From the NCBI GenBank assembly GCA_900468625.1, contig UBUL01000027.1, positions 99,292 to 163,291 on the forward strand: a stretch of DNA of 64,000 nt, given 5' to 3'. Shown one piece after another: positions 1 to 7,368 of the stretch. Both the position numbers and the translations under genes were made by a program. The DNA comes from Hyphomicrobiales bacterium. Lineage in GTDB: Bacteria; Pseudomonadota; Alphaproteobacteria; Rhizobiales; Rhizobiaceae. The stretch's first letter is position 1; each line of letters begins with the position of its first letter. The notes under the pieces were generated by a model, which ran no database searches, was not told where the DNA came from, and worked only from the letters and a program-made list of their open reading frames with translations.

Positions 1-797
1 CAGTCCTTCACGGCCTCGTCCATCGTCTTGCCATCATTCACGGCGCTGTTGATCGCAGTGATGTCGGCAAGCGGCACATAGACACTCGCGATGACTTCGC
101 GAGCATGCGGATATTCGGCGGAGAAGCCCTTCTTGCCGACCCAGTAATAGCTCTGTGGCGGCGGGAAGATGCCCTTGGGGTCCTTGAGGAATTTCACGTC
201 GTATTTCTGCATCATCCAGGACGGCTCCCAGATCGTCACGGCGATCCATTCCTTCCGATCGACGGCCGACTTCAGGGCCGCAGTCATGGCCGCGGTGCTG
301 CCTTCGACGAGCTGAAGTTTCAGATCATAGCCCTTGACGGCGTTGGCAGTATCGCGCATCAGGCCCGAGCCCGGCTCGATGCCGACGATCTTGCCGCCGA
401 ACTTGTCGGCATTGGCGTTCAACTGGTCCATGGAGTCGATCGGTACGTATTTCGGCACGGCGACGCCCTGGAACAGGCCGTGCGAGACGGGCGAGATCTT
501 CTCGAGACGCTTCTTGTTCTTGTCCCAGTAGTCCTGCGCCACATAGTCGGTCTGGGATGCGAGGATCTGGATGTCGCCCTTGCTGAGCGCAGCGTAGGCA
601 ATGCCCCACTCCGAGAAGGGCACGACCTTCACGGTGTAGCCGGCGTCTTCCAGCACCTTCTTGGTGATCCCGGTGATCGGCGTCAGGTCCTCCCACGACA
701 TCGTTCCGACGGTGATGCTCTTTTCTTCCGCATGGGCGGAAAATACGGTCATTCCGACCATCGCGGCCGCGCAGAGCGCCTTCCACAAAGTCTTCAT
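1..797 (-). CDS. Betaine/proline-type ABC substrate-binding protein (OpuAC/ProX-like), 3' end outside window
   Basis: This is a periplasmic ligand-binding component of a quaternary-amine ABC importer. The 265 residues present start with a signal peptide (Lys-rich start, hydrophobic core, cleavage near SAHA-EE). The mature part has the OpuAC look, including TVGTMSWEDLTP and TIWEPSWMMQKY. The start at 797 is chosen because GGAG lies 8 bases upstream; longer frames crossing this gene are out of phase. It ends at the left edge, so the C-terminus and any permease or ATPase genes are not seen. It follows the oxidase gene in the same direction, about 80 bases downstream, so it probably supplies the substrate of that catabolic operon. 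The ligand is not determined. Confidence 0.85.
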   Translation of the reverse strand, partial: MKTLWKALCAAAMVGMTVFSAHAEEKSITVGTMSWEDLTPITGITKKVLEDAGYTVKVVPFSEWGIAYAALSKGDIQILASQTDYVAQDYWDKNKKRLEKISPVSHGLFQGVAVPKYVPIDSMDQLNANADKFGGKIVGIEPGSGLMRDTANAVKGYDLKLQLVEGSTAAMTAALKSAVDRKEWIAVTIWEPSWMMQKYDVKFLKDPKGIFPPPQSYYWVGKKGFSAEYPHAREVIASVYVPLADITAINSAVNDGKTMDEAVKD

Positions 798-875
798 TTT
801 TCTTACTCCTAGTTTTCGTTCCCATCTTGTTGAAGACCTGCGACAGGCGCAGTCTTCACATTGCGCGGCGAGAGA

Positions 876-2222
876 TCATCCCTCGCGGCCTGCGCGCAAT
901 TCCTGCAAACGGATCACCGAATTGATGCCGAGCCATGCAAAGGGTTCCGGGGGCAACCTGGATGGCGCGGCGTGATCCATATATTGTTCGAGTTGCTCCG
1001 AGGCAGTGCCGGTGGCCAGTTCAGCGGCCATCATGCCCGCCAATGTGCTCTTGACGGTACCGAGCCCGTTTTCGCAGCATGCCGAATAAAGCCCTTCGTC
1101 AAGCGCGCCGAATGCGGGCACATGGTTGCGGCTGAGGCACAGGCGCCCGGCCCAGCTATGCTCGAAGGGAATGTGTTTGAGCCCAGGAAAGCGCGCGTCG
1201 AGCGAGCTTCTATGCTCTTCGGCCATCTTGGCCATTCGCCGATTGGAAACGGTGATCGTCGTCTCGTAGGTATATTTCGTCCGGATGACGATACGGGACC
1301 GTCCGCCCGAGGTGATCTTTCGCACCGTCGCGCCCATGGCGTCGGCGGGAAGCAGCGCCCACCGATCCCGCCCCGAAACTTTTCGGCCGAGGTCTTCGGC
1401 TGAGAAGGCGGCGGTCATCGAGGCATAGGCAAAGATATGCATCAGGCGGCCGCGGAAGTGGCCGAAGTCGTCGATGTGACCGTTGACACCGAGGATAACG
1501 TTCGGCGCGTTGACCTTGCCGCGGGTGGAGATGGCCGTCCACGTTCCTTTATCCCGCGCAAGCGCGGTAACCGGCGACCTCTCGAAGATGTCGATCTTGC
1601 GCGACAGCCCTGCTGCAAATTCGCGGACATAGTTGGCCGGCTGGATCAGGACCGCGCCCGGCGTATAGAGGCCGCCGAGATAATAGTCGGAACCGGTAAG
1701 CTTGCGCATTTCGGACGCATCAAGAAAGCTATGCTTCTCGCCGGCGCCCTTCAGGGATTGGCCGAAGCTGATATTCAGCTTCATCCCACGCGCGGTCGCC
1801 GCGGCATTGATCTTGCCCGCCGGATCGACGGTTTCCGCCGACATGCCGTATTCGTCCGCGGCCTCTCTCGCGAAAGCGATGGCAGCCCTGTTCTGAGCCA
1901 TCTCCAGGCGAGTGGCGTCCAGGCCACCACTCGAATATTCGCTCGACGACAGGTTATGCGGGACGTCGATCATGAAGCCGGAATTGCGGCCCGACGTTCC
2001 TTTGCCGATTTCGCTTGCGTCCAGCATGACGATTTTATCGTCGGGCCGAAGCTGCTGCAGACGTCGGGCAGCCGAGAGCCCGGCAAAGCCCGCACCGATA
2101 ATGAGCCAGTCCGCGGTGACGTTGCTTTCCAGGCTCCGGACCGGGAACGGACGTTGGCTGATCGCCTCCCAGCCCGAGATGCCGTTTTCTGCCGGCAAAC
2201 GCCTGACGGACTTCGTGATCAT
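876..2222 (-). CDS. FAD-dependent oxidoreductase, DAO/glycine oxidase superfamily (PuuB-like)
   Basis: This is a flavoprotein amine or D-amino-acid oxidase/dehydrogenase of 448 residues, typical for the family. The Rossmann FAD-binding motif is at about residues 37-50 (IIGAGFAGLSAARRL), followed by the TSGRNSGF segment seen in PuuB-like enzymes. The ATG at 2222 overlaps the aldehyde dehydrogenase stop as ATGA, which indicates translational coupling and rules out the longer upstream start. It would oxidise an amine or cyclic imino acid to the product used by the neighbouring dehydrogenase. Alternatives are a gamma-glutamylputrescine-oxidase-like role or a D-hydroxyproline dehydrogenase role. 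The family is secure; the substrate is not. Confidence 0.88.
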   Translation of the reverse strand: MITKSVRRLPAENGISGWEAISQRPFPVRSLESNVTADWLIIGAGFAGLSAARRLQQLRPDDKIVMLDASEIGKGTSGRNSGFMIDVPHNLSSSEYSSGGLDATRLEMAQNRAAIAFAREAADEYGMSAETVDPAGKINAAATARGMKLNISFGQSLKGAGEKHSFLDASEMRKLTGSDYYLGGLYTPGAVLIQPANYVREFAAGLSRKIDIFERSPVTALARDKGTWTAISTRGKVNAPNVILGVNGHIDDFGHFRGRLMHIFAYASMTAAFSAEDLGRKVSGRDRWALLPADAMGATVRKITSGGRSRIVIRTKYTYETTITVSNRRMAKMAEEHRSSLDARFPGLKHIPFEHSWAGRLCLSRNHVPAFGALDEGLYSACCENGLGTVKSTLAGMMAAELATGTASEQLEQYMDHAAPSRLPPEPFAWLGINSVIRLQELRAGREG

Positions 2223-3736
2223 CGGATCGTCTCGTCCACCGAGCGGTCGGAAACGTCGATCCAGATCGTCTTCAGTTCGCAATAGTTGTCATGGGCGAAG
2301 ATCGACTTGTCGCGTCCGCCAAAGCCAGACTCCTTGTAGCCGCCGAACGGTGTCGTCGCATCGCCTTCGCCGAAGCAGTTGACGGTGACGACGCCCGCCC
2401 GGATCTCGCGCGAGAGCCGTATGGCCTTCCTGAGGCTGCCGGTATAGATTGATGCCGTCAGGCCGTAATTGGTATCGTTGGCAAGGGCGATGGCCTCGGC
2501 AAGGGTCTCGAATGTCGTGACCGACAGGATCGGCCCGAAAATCTCCTCCTGGAACAGTCGGCTCGAGGGCGTGACGCCGTCGACGACCGTCGGCTCGATG
2601 TAGATGCCCTTTTGGGTTTCGCCGCCATAGGCCAGCGAAAGCTTTTCGGTCTTCACATCGTCGAGGAAGGACGAGACCTTTTCGAAGTGGTTCTTGCTGA
2701 CCAGCGCGCCGATGCGGTTGTCCGGATCGAGCGGATCGCCGGTCTTCCATTCGCGCATATAGGCACCGATGCGCTTCAGCAACTCGTCCTTGACGCGCGA
2801 TTGCACGATCAGGCGCGAGGTCGCGGAACAATTCTCGCCCATGTTCCAGAAGGCACCGTTGACCACCTGTTCGGCAACGAGATCCAGATCCTCGGCATCC
2901 TCGAGCACCACGGCGGGGTTCTTGCCGCCACATTCGAGAACGACCTTCTTGAGGTTGGAATCCGCCGCATAGCGCAGGAAGCGCCGTCCGGTCGGAGTGG
3001 ATCCCGTAAAGGCCACCATGTCCACATCCATGTGCAGGCCGATCGGCTCTCCGACGTCCTTGCCGCCACCCGTGACGACATTGAAGACACCGGCCGGGAT
3101 ACCCGCCTCATGAGCAAGTTCGGCAACGCGTAAGGTGGTCAGCGTCGTTTCCTGAGCAGGCTTGACGATGACCGAGCAGCCCGACGCCAGAGCAGGTCCG
3201 ATCTTCCAGGCGAGCATCAGAAGCGGGAAGTTCCAGGGAAGCACGCAGCCGACGACGCCGATAGGCTCACGCACGACCATGGTCAGTGCATTGGAGCCGA
3301 CAGGAGCGGTATTGTCATAAAGCTTGTCGATCAGTTCGGCGTGCCAGCGGATGGTGTGGATCGTGTCCGGAACATCGACGGTCTGGCACTCGCGCACCGG
3401 CTTGCCGCTGTCGAGGCTTTCCATGACGGCAAGCTCATGGCGGTGCTCCTCGAGCAGCCGGGCGAATTTGAGAAGCGTGGCTTTGCGGTCGCCCGGCGAT
3501 TGAAGGCGCCAGCGGCCGTCTTCAAAGGCTTGCCTGGCCTTTGCGACCGCATAATCCACATCCGTCGCATCACAGGCTGCAATCTCGGCAAGCGTTTCAG
3601 CCGTGGCCGGATTGGTCGTCTTGAACGTCCTGCCGGAGTGGGAGGGGCGAAAGGAGCCGTCGATGAAGGCATTCGTCGGCAGCTCGAGGCTAGCGGCAAT
3701 CGCCTTGTATTCGGCTGCGGTCAAGGGTTCATGCAT
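2219..3736 (-). CDS. NAD(P)-dependent aldehyde dehydrogenase (PuuC-like)
   Basis: This 505-residue aldehyde dehydrogenase oxidises an aldehyde to its acid with NAD(P). It shows the family landmarks: PWNFPLLMLAWK, the FTGST cofactor loop, general-base Glu in LECGGKNP and nucleophilic Cys in MGENCSATSRL. The C-terminal PFGGYKESGFGGRDKS and ELKTIWIDV segments resemble the PuuC branch. The start overlaps the end of the upstream DapA-like gene by 8 bases and its own stop overlaps the oxidase start, so the genes form one tight operon. It probably removes the aldehyde made by the oxidase or the DapA-like enzyme. Substrate candidates are a polyamine-derived aldehyde or alpha-ketoglutarate semialdehyde. 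Confidence 0.9.
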   Translation of the reverse strand: MHEPLTAAEYKAIAASLELPTNAFIDGSFRPSHSGRTFKTTNPATAETLAEIAACDATDVDYAVAKARQAFEDGRWRLQSPGDRKATLLKFARLLEEHRHELAVMESLDSGKPVRECQTVDVPDTIHTIRWHAELIDKLYDNTAPVGSNALTMVVREPIGVVGCVLPWNFPLLMLAWKIGPALASGCSVIVKPAQETTLTTLRVAELAHEAGIPAGVFNVVTGGGKDVGEPIGLHMDVDMVAFTGSTPTGRRFLRYAADSNLKKVVLECGGKNPAVVLEDAEDLDLVAEQVVNGAFWNMGENCSATSRLIVQSRVKDELLKRIGAYMREWKTGDPLDPDNRIGALVSKNHFEKVSSFLDDVKTEKLSLAYGGETQKGIYIEPTVVDGVTPSSRLFQEEIFGPILSVTTFETLAEAIALANDTNYGLTASIYTGSLRKAIRLSREIRAGVVTVNCFGEGDATTPFGGYKESGFGGRDKSIFAHDNYCELKTIWIDVSDRSVDETIR

Positions 3737-4640
3737 GGTTGGCTCCCGACGTGATCTGGGCGACCGTGCGCTTCAGGGTGGCGACGACAGTCTGGAGGGT
3801 TCTTTTTTCTTCGGAGGTCATTCCGCGCAGCGGTGCGCGAACGGGTCCGGCCTTGAGGCCGATGATCTCGCAGCCGTGCTTGATGGATTGCACGAATTTG
3901 CCAGTTTCAAGAAAATCCATCAGCGGCAGCATGGCCGTCATGATGGCGCGGCCCTTGTCGAAATTCCTCTCGATCACGCAGGCTTCGTAGAGCGCAACGT
4001 GCTCGCGCGGCAGGAAATTCGAGCCGGCGCAGACCCAGCTCTTTGCACCCCAGGCGAAGAATTCCAGCGCCTGGTCGTCCCAACCGCACGACAGTGCTAT
4101 ATGAGGAAACTTCCGCGCCAGCAGATGGACGTTTGCCATCTCGCCCGAGCTTTCCTTGATCGCCTTCACATTCCTGGATTTGCCGACGCGCGAGAAATAT
4201 TCGTCGCCCATCATGACGCCCATGCGGGCGGGATAGTTGTAGAGCATGATCGGCAGATTGGCGGCGCGGTCGACCGTCAAGGCGTGAATGGCGTTTTCTT
4301 TTGCCGTCGGCAGTGCATAGGGCGGCGACGTCACGAGGATCGCATCCGCGCCGATCCCCTTTGCCGCCGCGGCATAGGCAACAGAATCCTCGGTACGGGT
4401 GGCGCCAGTGCCAACGATCAGCGGCAGGCGGCTTGCGATAACCTGCCTGGCGTAGGCGGCAAGGTCGAGACGTTCCTGCATGGATTGGGCATAATATTCG
4501 CCGGTGGAGCCGCCGATGATGATGCCATGCACTTTGGCCTCGATGAGCGATTCCAGGACCGCTGCGAAGGCGGTCTTGTCGATCTGGCCGTCCGGTCCAT
4601 GCGGCGTGATTGCGGGGGTGTAGATGCCTTCGAAATTCAA
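3729..4640 (-). CDS. DapA-family aldolase/lyase/deaminase
   Basis: This is a class I aldolase-fold enzyme of the dihydrodipicolinate synthase family, 303 residues. Visible landmarks are GGSTGEYY near the N-terminus, the catalytic-triad Tyr in MLYNYPARMG and the Schiff-base Lys in KAIKESSG. The TTG start at 4640 is chosen because GGAG lies 8 bases upstream and because it overlaps the GntR stop as TTGA; the longer upstream frame would lie inside the regulator. With an adjacent FAD oxidase and aldehyde dehydrogenase it resembles the Pyr4H2C deaminase step of hydroxyproline catabolism. Other members cleave sugar acids or sialic acid, so the reaction is unproven. A true lysine-biosynthetic dapA is unlikely here. 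Confidence 0.85.
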   Translation of the reverse strand: MNFEGIYTPAITPHGPDGQIDKTAFAAVLESLIEAKVHGIIIGGSTGEYYAQSMQERLDLAAYARQVIASRLPLIVGTGATRTEDSVAYAAAAKGIGADAILVTSPPYALPTAKENAIHALTVDRAANLPIMLYNYPARMGVMMGDEYFSRVGKSRNVKAIKESSGEMANVHLLARKFPHIALSCGWDDQALEFFAWGAKSWVCAGSNFLPREHVALYEACVIERNFDKGRAIMTAMLPLMDFLETGKFVQSIKHGCEIIGLKAGPVRAPLRGMTSEEKRTLQTVVATLKRTVAQITSGANHA

Positions 4641-5347
4641 GACGATTTCTCCATCGATGCAACGGGCACTTCGACGAGCGCGTCCGCCTTCATGCCTTGT
4701 GGGGCGATGAACATCTCCATGTTCTCGCGCGACAGTTCCCAATGCTCGAACACCAGGTCCACGACGATGTCTTCATCGTGCTGCGCGATTGCCGCGATGA
4801 ACCCATCATGGTGTTCCACGGCGAGCTGAAGCCGTTCGCGCATGTCGTCGTTCCTCGGCCGGAAGAAGGTGTGGCCGATCCGTGCATGGTCGATCAGCAG
4901 GCGACCCAGGCTCGGCTGCAGATAGGCGTTGAACGACATTTCTCCGATGATTTCGTGGAAACGATTGTTCTCGAGCACCATGGCGAGGGGGTCGCCGGAG
5001 GCGCTTGCCGATCGAAACCGTTCCTGCGTTTCCTTGAGATCGATGAGTTGCTTCGGCTTGAAATTTTGCACCGCAAGCCGGCCGATCGCCGCATAAATCA
5101 TCGGGGCCACCAGGAAGAAATGCCTGAGGGTCTGATGGTTCATTGGGCTGACGCGGGCGCCGCGGTTTGCCCGGATATCGATATAGCCTTCGCCTTCCAG
5201 ACGCCGGAAGATTTCCCGGACGGGCGTACGGGAGAGCCCGTATTGTTCGCTGAGACTGACTTCGTCCAAATCCTGATCGGGATCGAGTTCCATCGTCAAA
5301 ATTTGACGCTTTAGATCGTCGTAAAGACTGTTCTTCCCACCCTTCAT
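4637..5347 (-). CDS. GntR-family regulator, FCD/FadR subfamily
   Basis: This 236-residue regulator has an N-terminal winged helix (about residues 10-75, with LSEQYGLSRTPVREIFRRLE) and a C-terminal all-helical FCD ligand domain with His residues in NRFHEIIGEM and EHHDGFIAA that usually bind metal. The ATG at 5347 follows GGAGG by 8 bases; the longer reading frame has no ribosome site. It is the first gene of the operon and overlaps the next start by 4 bases, so it is probably autoregulated. A near-palindrome lies about 100 bases upstream. It likely senses a metabolite of the pathway encoded downstream. Confidence 0.9.
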   Translation of the reverse strand: MKGGKNSLYDDLKRQILTMELDPDQDLDEVSLSEQYGLSRTPVREIFRRLEGEGYIDIRANRGARVSPMNHQTLRHFFLVAPMIYAAIGRLAVQNFKPKQLIDLKETQERFRSASASGDPLAMVLENNRFHEIIGEMSFNAYLQPSLGRLLIDHARIGHTFFRPRNDDMRERLQLAVEHHDGFIAAIAQHDEDIVVDLVFEHWELSRENMEMFIAPQGMKADALVEVPVASMEKSS

Positions 5348-5710
5348 TGCGACGTCCTCCGTGAGATACCGCGAGGAGTTGAATTCATCGCCTCCTGCCG
5401 ATGAGGGAAAGGTCGCACACGCTGATCGGTGAGTCAAGAGAATTGTATACTCTACGTACACAATGAATGTTGCAGAAAAATACAATCCGGCGTTCAGCCT
5501 GTACTGGGTCGATCGTCCGGATGAATGCCGGGGTCGATCGCGCCGGATTCCGGCAACATCAGCGGAGGTGCACAGTCAGGCGCACCATTGCCGCCGCGAA
5601 ACCACGGTCATGAATTTTCGATGAATGCTGCCTTCAGCATCCATTCTGGATCGGAGGCCTATCAAGGAGCCGTTCAACCGCGGTCATATCCGCACATCAG
5701 GAGAGCCAAA
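5348..5710. other. Divergent intergenic region, GntR operon / curlin gene
   Basis: These 363 bases separate the minus-strand GntR operon from the plus-strand curlin gene. They contain the operator-like palindrome and the AGGAG ribosome site of the curlin gene. No further gene is convincing: the open frame that continues upstream from the curlin gene has no ribosome site and looks non-coding. Confidence 0.6.
5443..5463. promoter_or_regulatory. Putative GntR operator
   Basis: The sequence has arms TTGTATAC and GTACACAA separated by 5 bases, with one mismatch between arms. This resembles operators of FadR-type GntR repressors. It sits upstream of the GntR gene that opens the minus-strand catabolic operon. 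Binding is inferred. Confidence 0.6.
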
Positions 5711-6148
5711 ATGATCCGCACGTCCATTATCAGCATCCTTGTTGCCACTGCCATCGGCGGCACTGCAATGAGCCCTGCTTTGGCAAACGATGTACGCATA
5801 GAGCAGTACGGCTGGCACAATTCGGCCGGCGGTGCGCAGAACGGCCACAGCAACCGCGTCCGCTTCTACCAGGAGGGGCGCTACAACAATGCCATCGGCC
5901 AGCAATATGGTCATCGCAACCTGTCGGCCATCGGACAGGAAGGCAGCAATAACTATGGCGCGACCTATCAATACGGCAGCCGCAACGTGGCTGGCATCGG
6001 ACAGTTCGGCTCGAACCACACCGCAATCTTGACGCAGGACGGTAACGACAACATCACGGCCGGTGTCCAGGTCGGCCATGGCTGCAGCGCCAATGTCAGC
6101 CAGGGTGGCGGCGGCAATGTCGCCGCTTTCGTCCAGACCTGCGATTGA
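5711..6148 (+). CDS. Curlin repeat protein (CsgA/CsgB-like amyloid subunit)
   Basis: This is a secreted functional-amyloid subunit, 145 residues. A signal peptide (about residues 1-24, ending SPALA-ND) precedes a chain of short Gln/Asn/Gly repeats of the curlin type, with Q-x-G-x-x-N units such as QYGWHN, QYGHRN, QEGSNN, QYGSRN and QFGSNH. Each unit would form one strand-turn-strand rung of a beta-helical fibre outside the cell. The start at 5711 follows AGGAG; an upstream ATG in the same frame would bury the signal peptide. CsgH and a second curlin gene follow. Whether it is the major or nucleator subunit is unclear. No CsgG, CsgE or CsgF gene is in the window. Confidence 0.85.
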   Translation: MIRTSIISILVATAIGGTAMSPALANDVRIEQYGWHNSAGGAQNGHSNRVRFYQEGRYNNAIGQQYGHRNLSAIGQEGSNNYGATYQYGSRNVAGIGQFGSNHTAILTQDGNDNITAGVQVGHGCSANVSQGGGGNVAAFVQTCD

Positions 6149-6157
6149 CCTTAGCCC

Positions 6158-6189
6158 AGCGGGGCCGGGATGGCTTATTCCCGGCCGCT
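6158..6189 (+). terminator. Stem-loop between curlin gene and csgH-like gene
   Basis: A GC-rich inverted repeat (GGCCGGGA with TCCCGGCC, 7-8 base loop) begins 10 bases after the curlin stop. It lacks a clear T-run, so it may be a partial terminator or a transcript-stabilising hairpin that raises curlin over CsgH. Confidence 0.45.
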
Positions 6190-6216
6190 CCCCAAACCAT
6201 GACAAGGAGATAATCC

Positions 6217-6621
6217 ATGGTTGGCTTCGACAGACGCATTTCCGTCGTCGTGGCGGTCACACTTGCCGGATTGGCCGCCCTCGGCGCGAGCGCTGCCGTG
6301 CTCGACGCCGATCGGTCGCAAACCGGGCCGGTTCGCTGCGAGATCCGCGACAGGATTGAAGGCGATACCGTCTTTCTCGAACCTCTGGTGCATTCCGACA
6401 AGGACGCAAGCGGCACCTATAGTGTCAGCGTCTCCGGCGGTGGCGAGGGAGGCTCCTCGAACATCCAGCAGGGCGGCGATTTTTCGGTGGCGGCCGGTCG
6501 CACAGCGTCGCTCGGCCGCATTAGCGTCGGTGCCGCCCGTGCTTCCTACGACGTGAAGCTCAGGCTGAAGCTGGACGGAACGAATGTCAGCTGCAGCAGG
6601 CAGGTGACCGGTGCATTCTGA
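6217..6621 (+). CDS. csgH: CsgH-like curli chaperone/assembly modulator
   Basis: This is a 134-residue exported protein with an N-terminal signal segment (about residues 7-27, ending GASA-AV). The rest is a small beta-rich domain with two cysteines, one in VRCEIRD and one in VSCSRQ, which may form a disulfide. The layout matches CsgH, an alphaproteobacterial periplasmic protein that restrains premature curlin assembly. It has AGGAG 7 bases before the start and lies between two curlin genes. Assignment rests on context plus general sequence character rather than a single diagnostic motif. Confidence 0.7.
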   Translation: MVGFDRRISVVVAVTLAGLAALGASAAVLDADRSQTGPVRCEIRDRIEGDTVFLEPLVHSDKDASGTYSVSVSGGGEGGSSNIQQGGDFSVAAGRTASLGRISVGAARASYDVKLRLKLDGTNVSCSRQVTGAF

Positions 6622-6681
6622 ATGTCATTTTGGGAAAACCACTTAGCTTTCCGTCCGGAACTGCATAGGCGCAAACTTTAG

Positions 6682-6716
6682 AGCCACTCGGCGTTTCAGC
6701 AAACCGCCGAGTGGCT
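6682..6716 (+). terminator. Intrinsic terminator-like hairpin after csgH
   Basis: A perfect 12-base inverted repeat (AGCCACTCGGCG and CGCCGAGTGGCT) with an 11-base loop is followed by TTTCG. It lies 60 bases after the csgH stop and would separate that unit from the next curlin gene. Confidence 0.7.
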
Positions 6717-6871
6717 TTCGCCGGTTGGCGCCGGCAGTTGCGTGGAAGCCCGTACACTGTTTGGGGTCCGCTCGGTTAAATGGTGGGTGAACGGCGTCTT
6801 CCGACACGGTTCAGCTTGGTTGTGCGAGAGTAAGACATTGGCTGATGACGGCCGAACAAGGAGAGACATCC

Positions 6872-7288
6872 ATGAACCGCAAGTTTGCCACCACCCTGGG
6901 CAGTGCCACGATTGCAGCATTTCTTGGCCTTTCGGCGCTGGCCGGTCCCGCCAATGCCGGCGGTTCGATCGCGTTTTATCTCTCGCCCCAGAACGCAGAA
7001 GATGCCGACATGATGGACCTGGGTTTGAGAGCCTATTCCTTTTACAAGCATGTGCGCAGCGGCGCCGACATTCGCCAGCGCGGACAGGGCAATTATGCCG
7101 GTGCCGCACAGAATGGACGGGATAACGTCGGTATCATTCGCCAGGAGGGTAACGGCCATTCCGCCACGCTGCGGCAGAACGGCAACGACAATTCCTACGG
7201 GGTCTTCCAGTTCGGGCGGAACACCGACACGCAGATCGTACAGGATGGCGATGGGCAAACTGGGGCAGCGCTGCTGTTCGGCTGGTGA
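6872..7288 (+). CDS. Curlin repeat protein (second amyloid subunit)
   Basis: This is a 138-residue secreted amyloid subunit. The signal peptide runs to about residue 28 (GPANA-GG). It is followed by about 35 non-repeat residues and then curlin-like units carrying Q-x-G-x-x-N or close variants (QRGQGN, QNGRDN, QEGNGH, QNGNDN, QFGRNT, QDGDGQ). The start at 6872 is supported by AAGGAG; an earlier in-frame ATG at 6845 lacks one. It is separated from csgH by a terminator-like hairpin, so it probably has its own promoter. With only about six repeats it is shorter than the first subunit and could be the nucleator. Confidence 0.82.
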   Translation: MNRKFATTLGSATIAAFLGLSALAGPANAGGSIAFYLSPQNAEDADMMDLGLRAYSFYKHVRSGADIRQRGQGNYAGAAQNGRDNVGIIRQEGNGHSATLRQNGNDNSYGVFQFGRNTDTQIVQDGDGQTGAALLFGW

Positions 7289-7368
7289 CTCAACCACATC
7301 ATCCGTTCTCACCAGTAGCGTCGTGTACCGTGCATGTGGGATCATAACGCATGATATGCGCTTGCCAT

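Noticed and set aside
3729..4640. Housekeeping lysine-biosynthesis dapA
   Set aside because: It is embedded between a GntR regulator and catabolic oxidase/dehydrogenase genes with overlapping starts, which points to a degradative family member.
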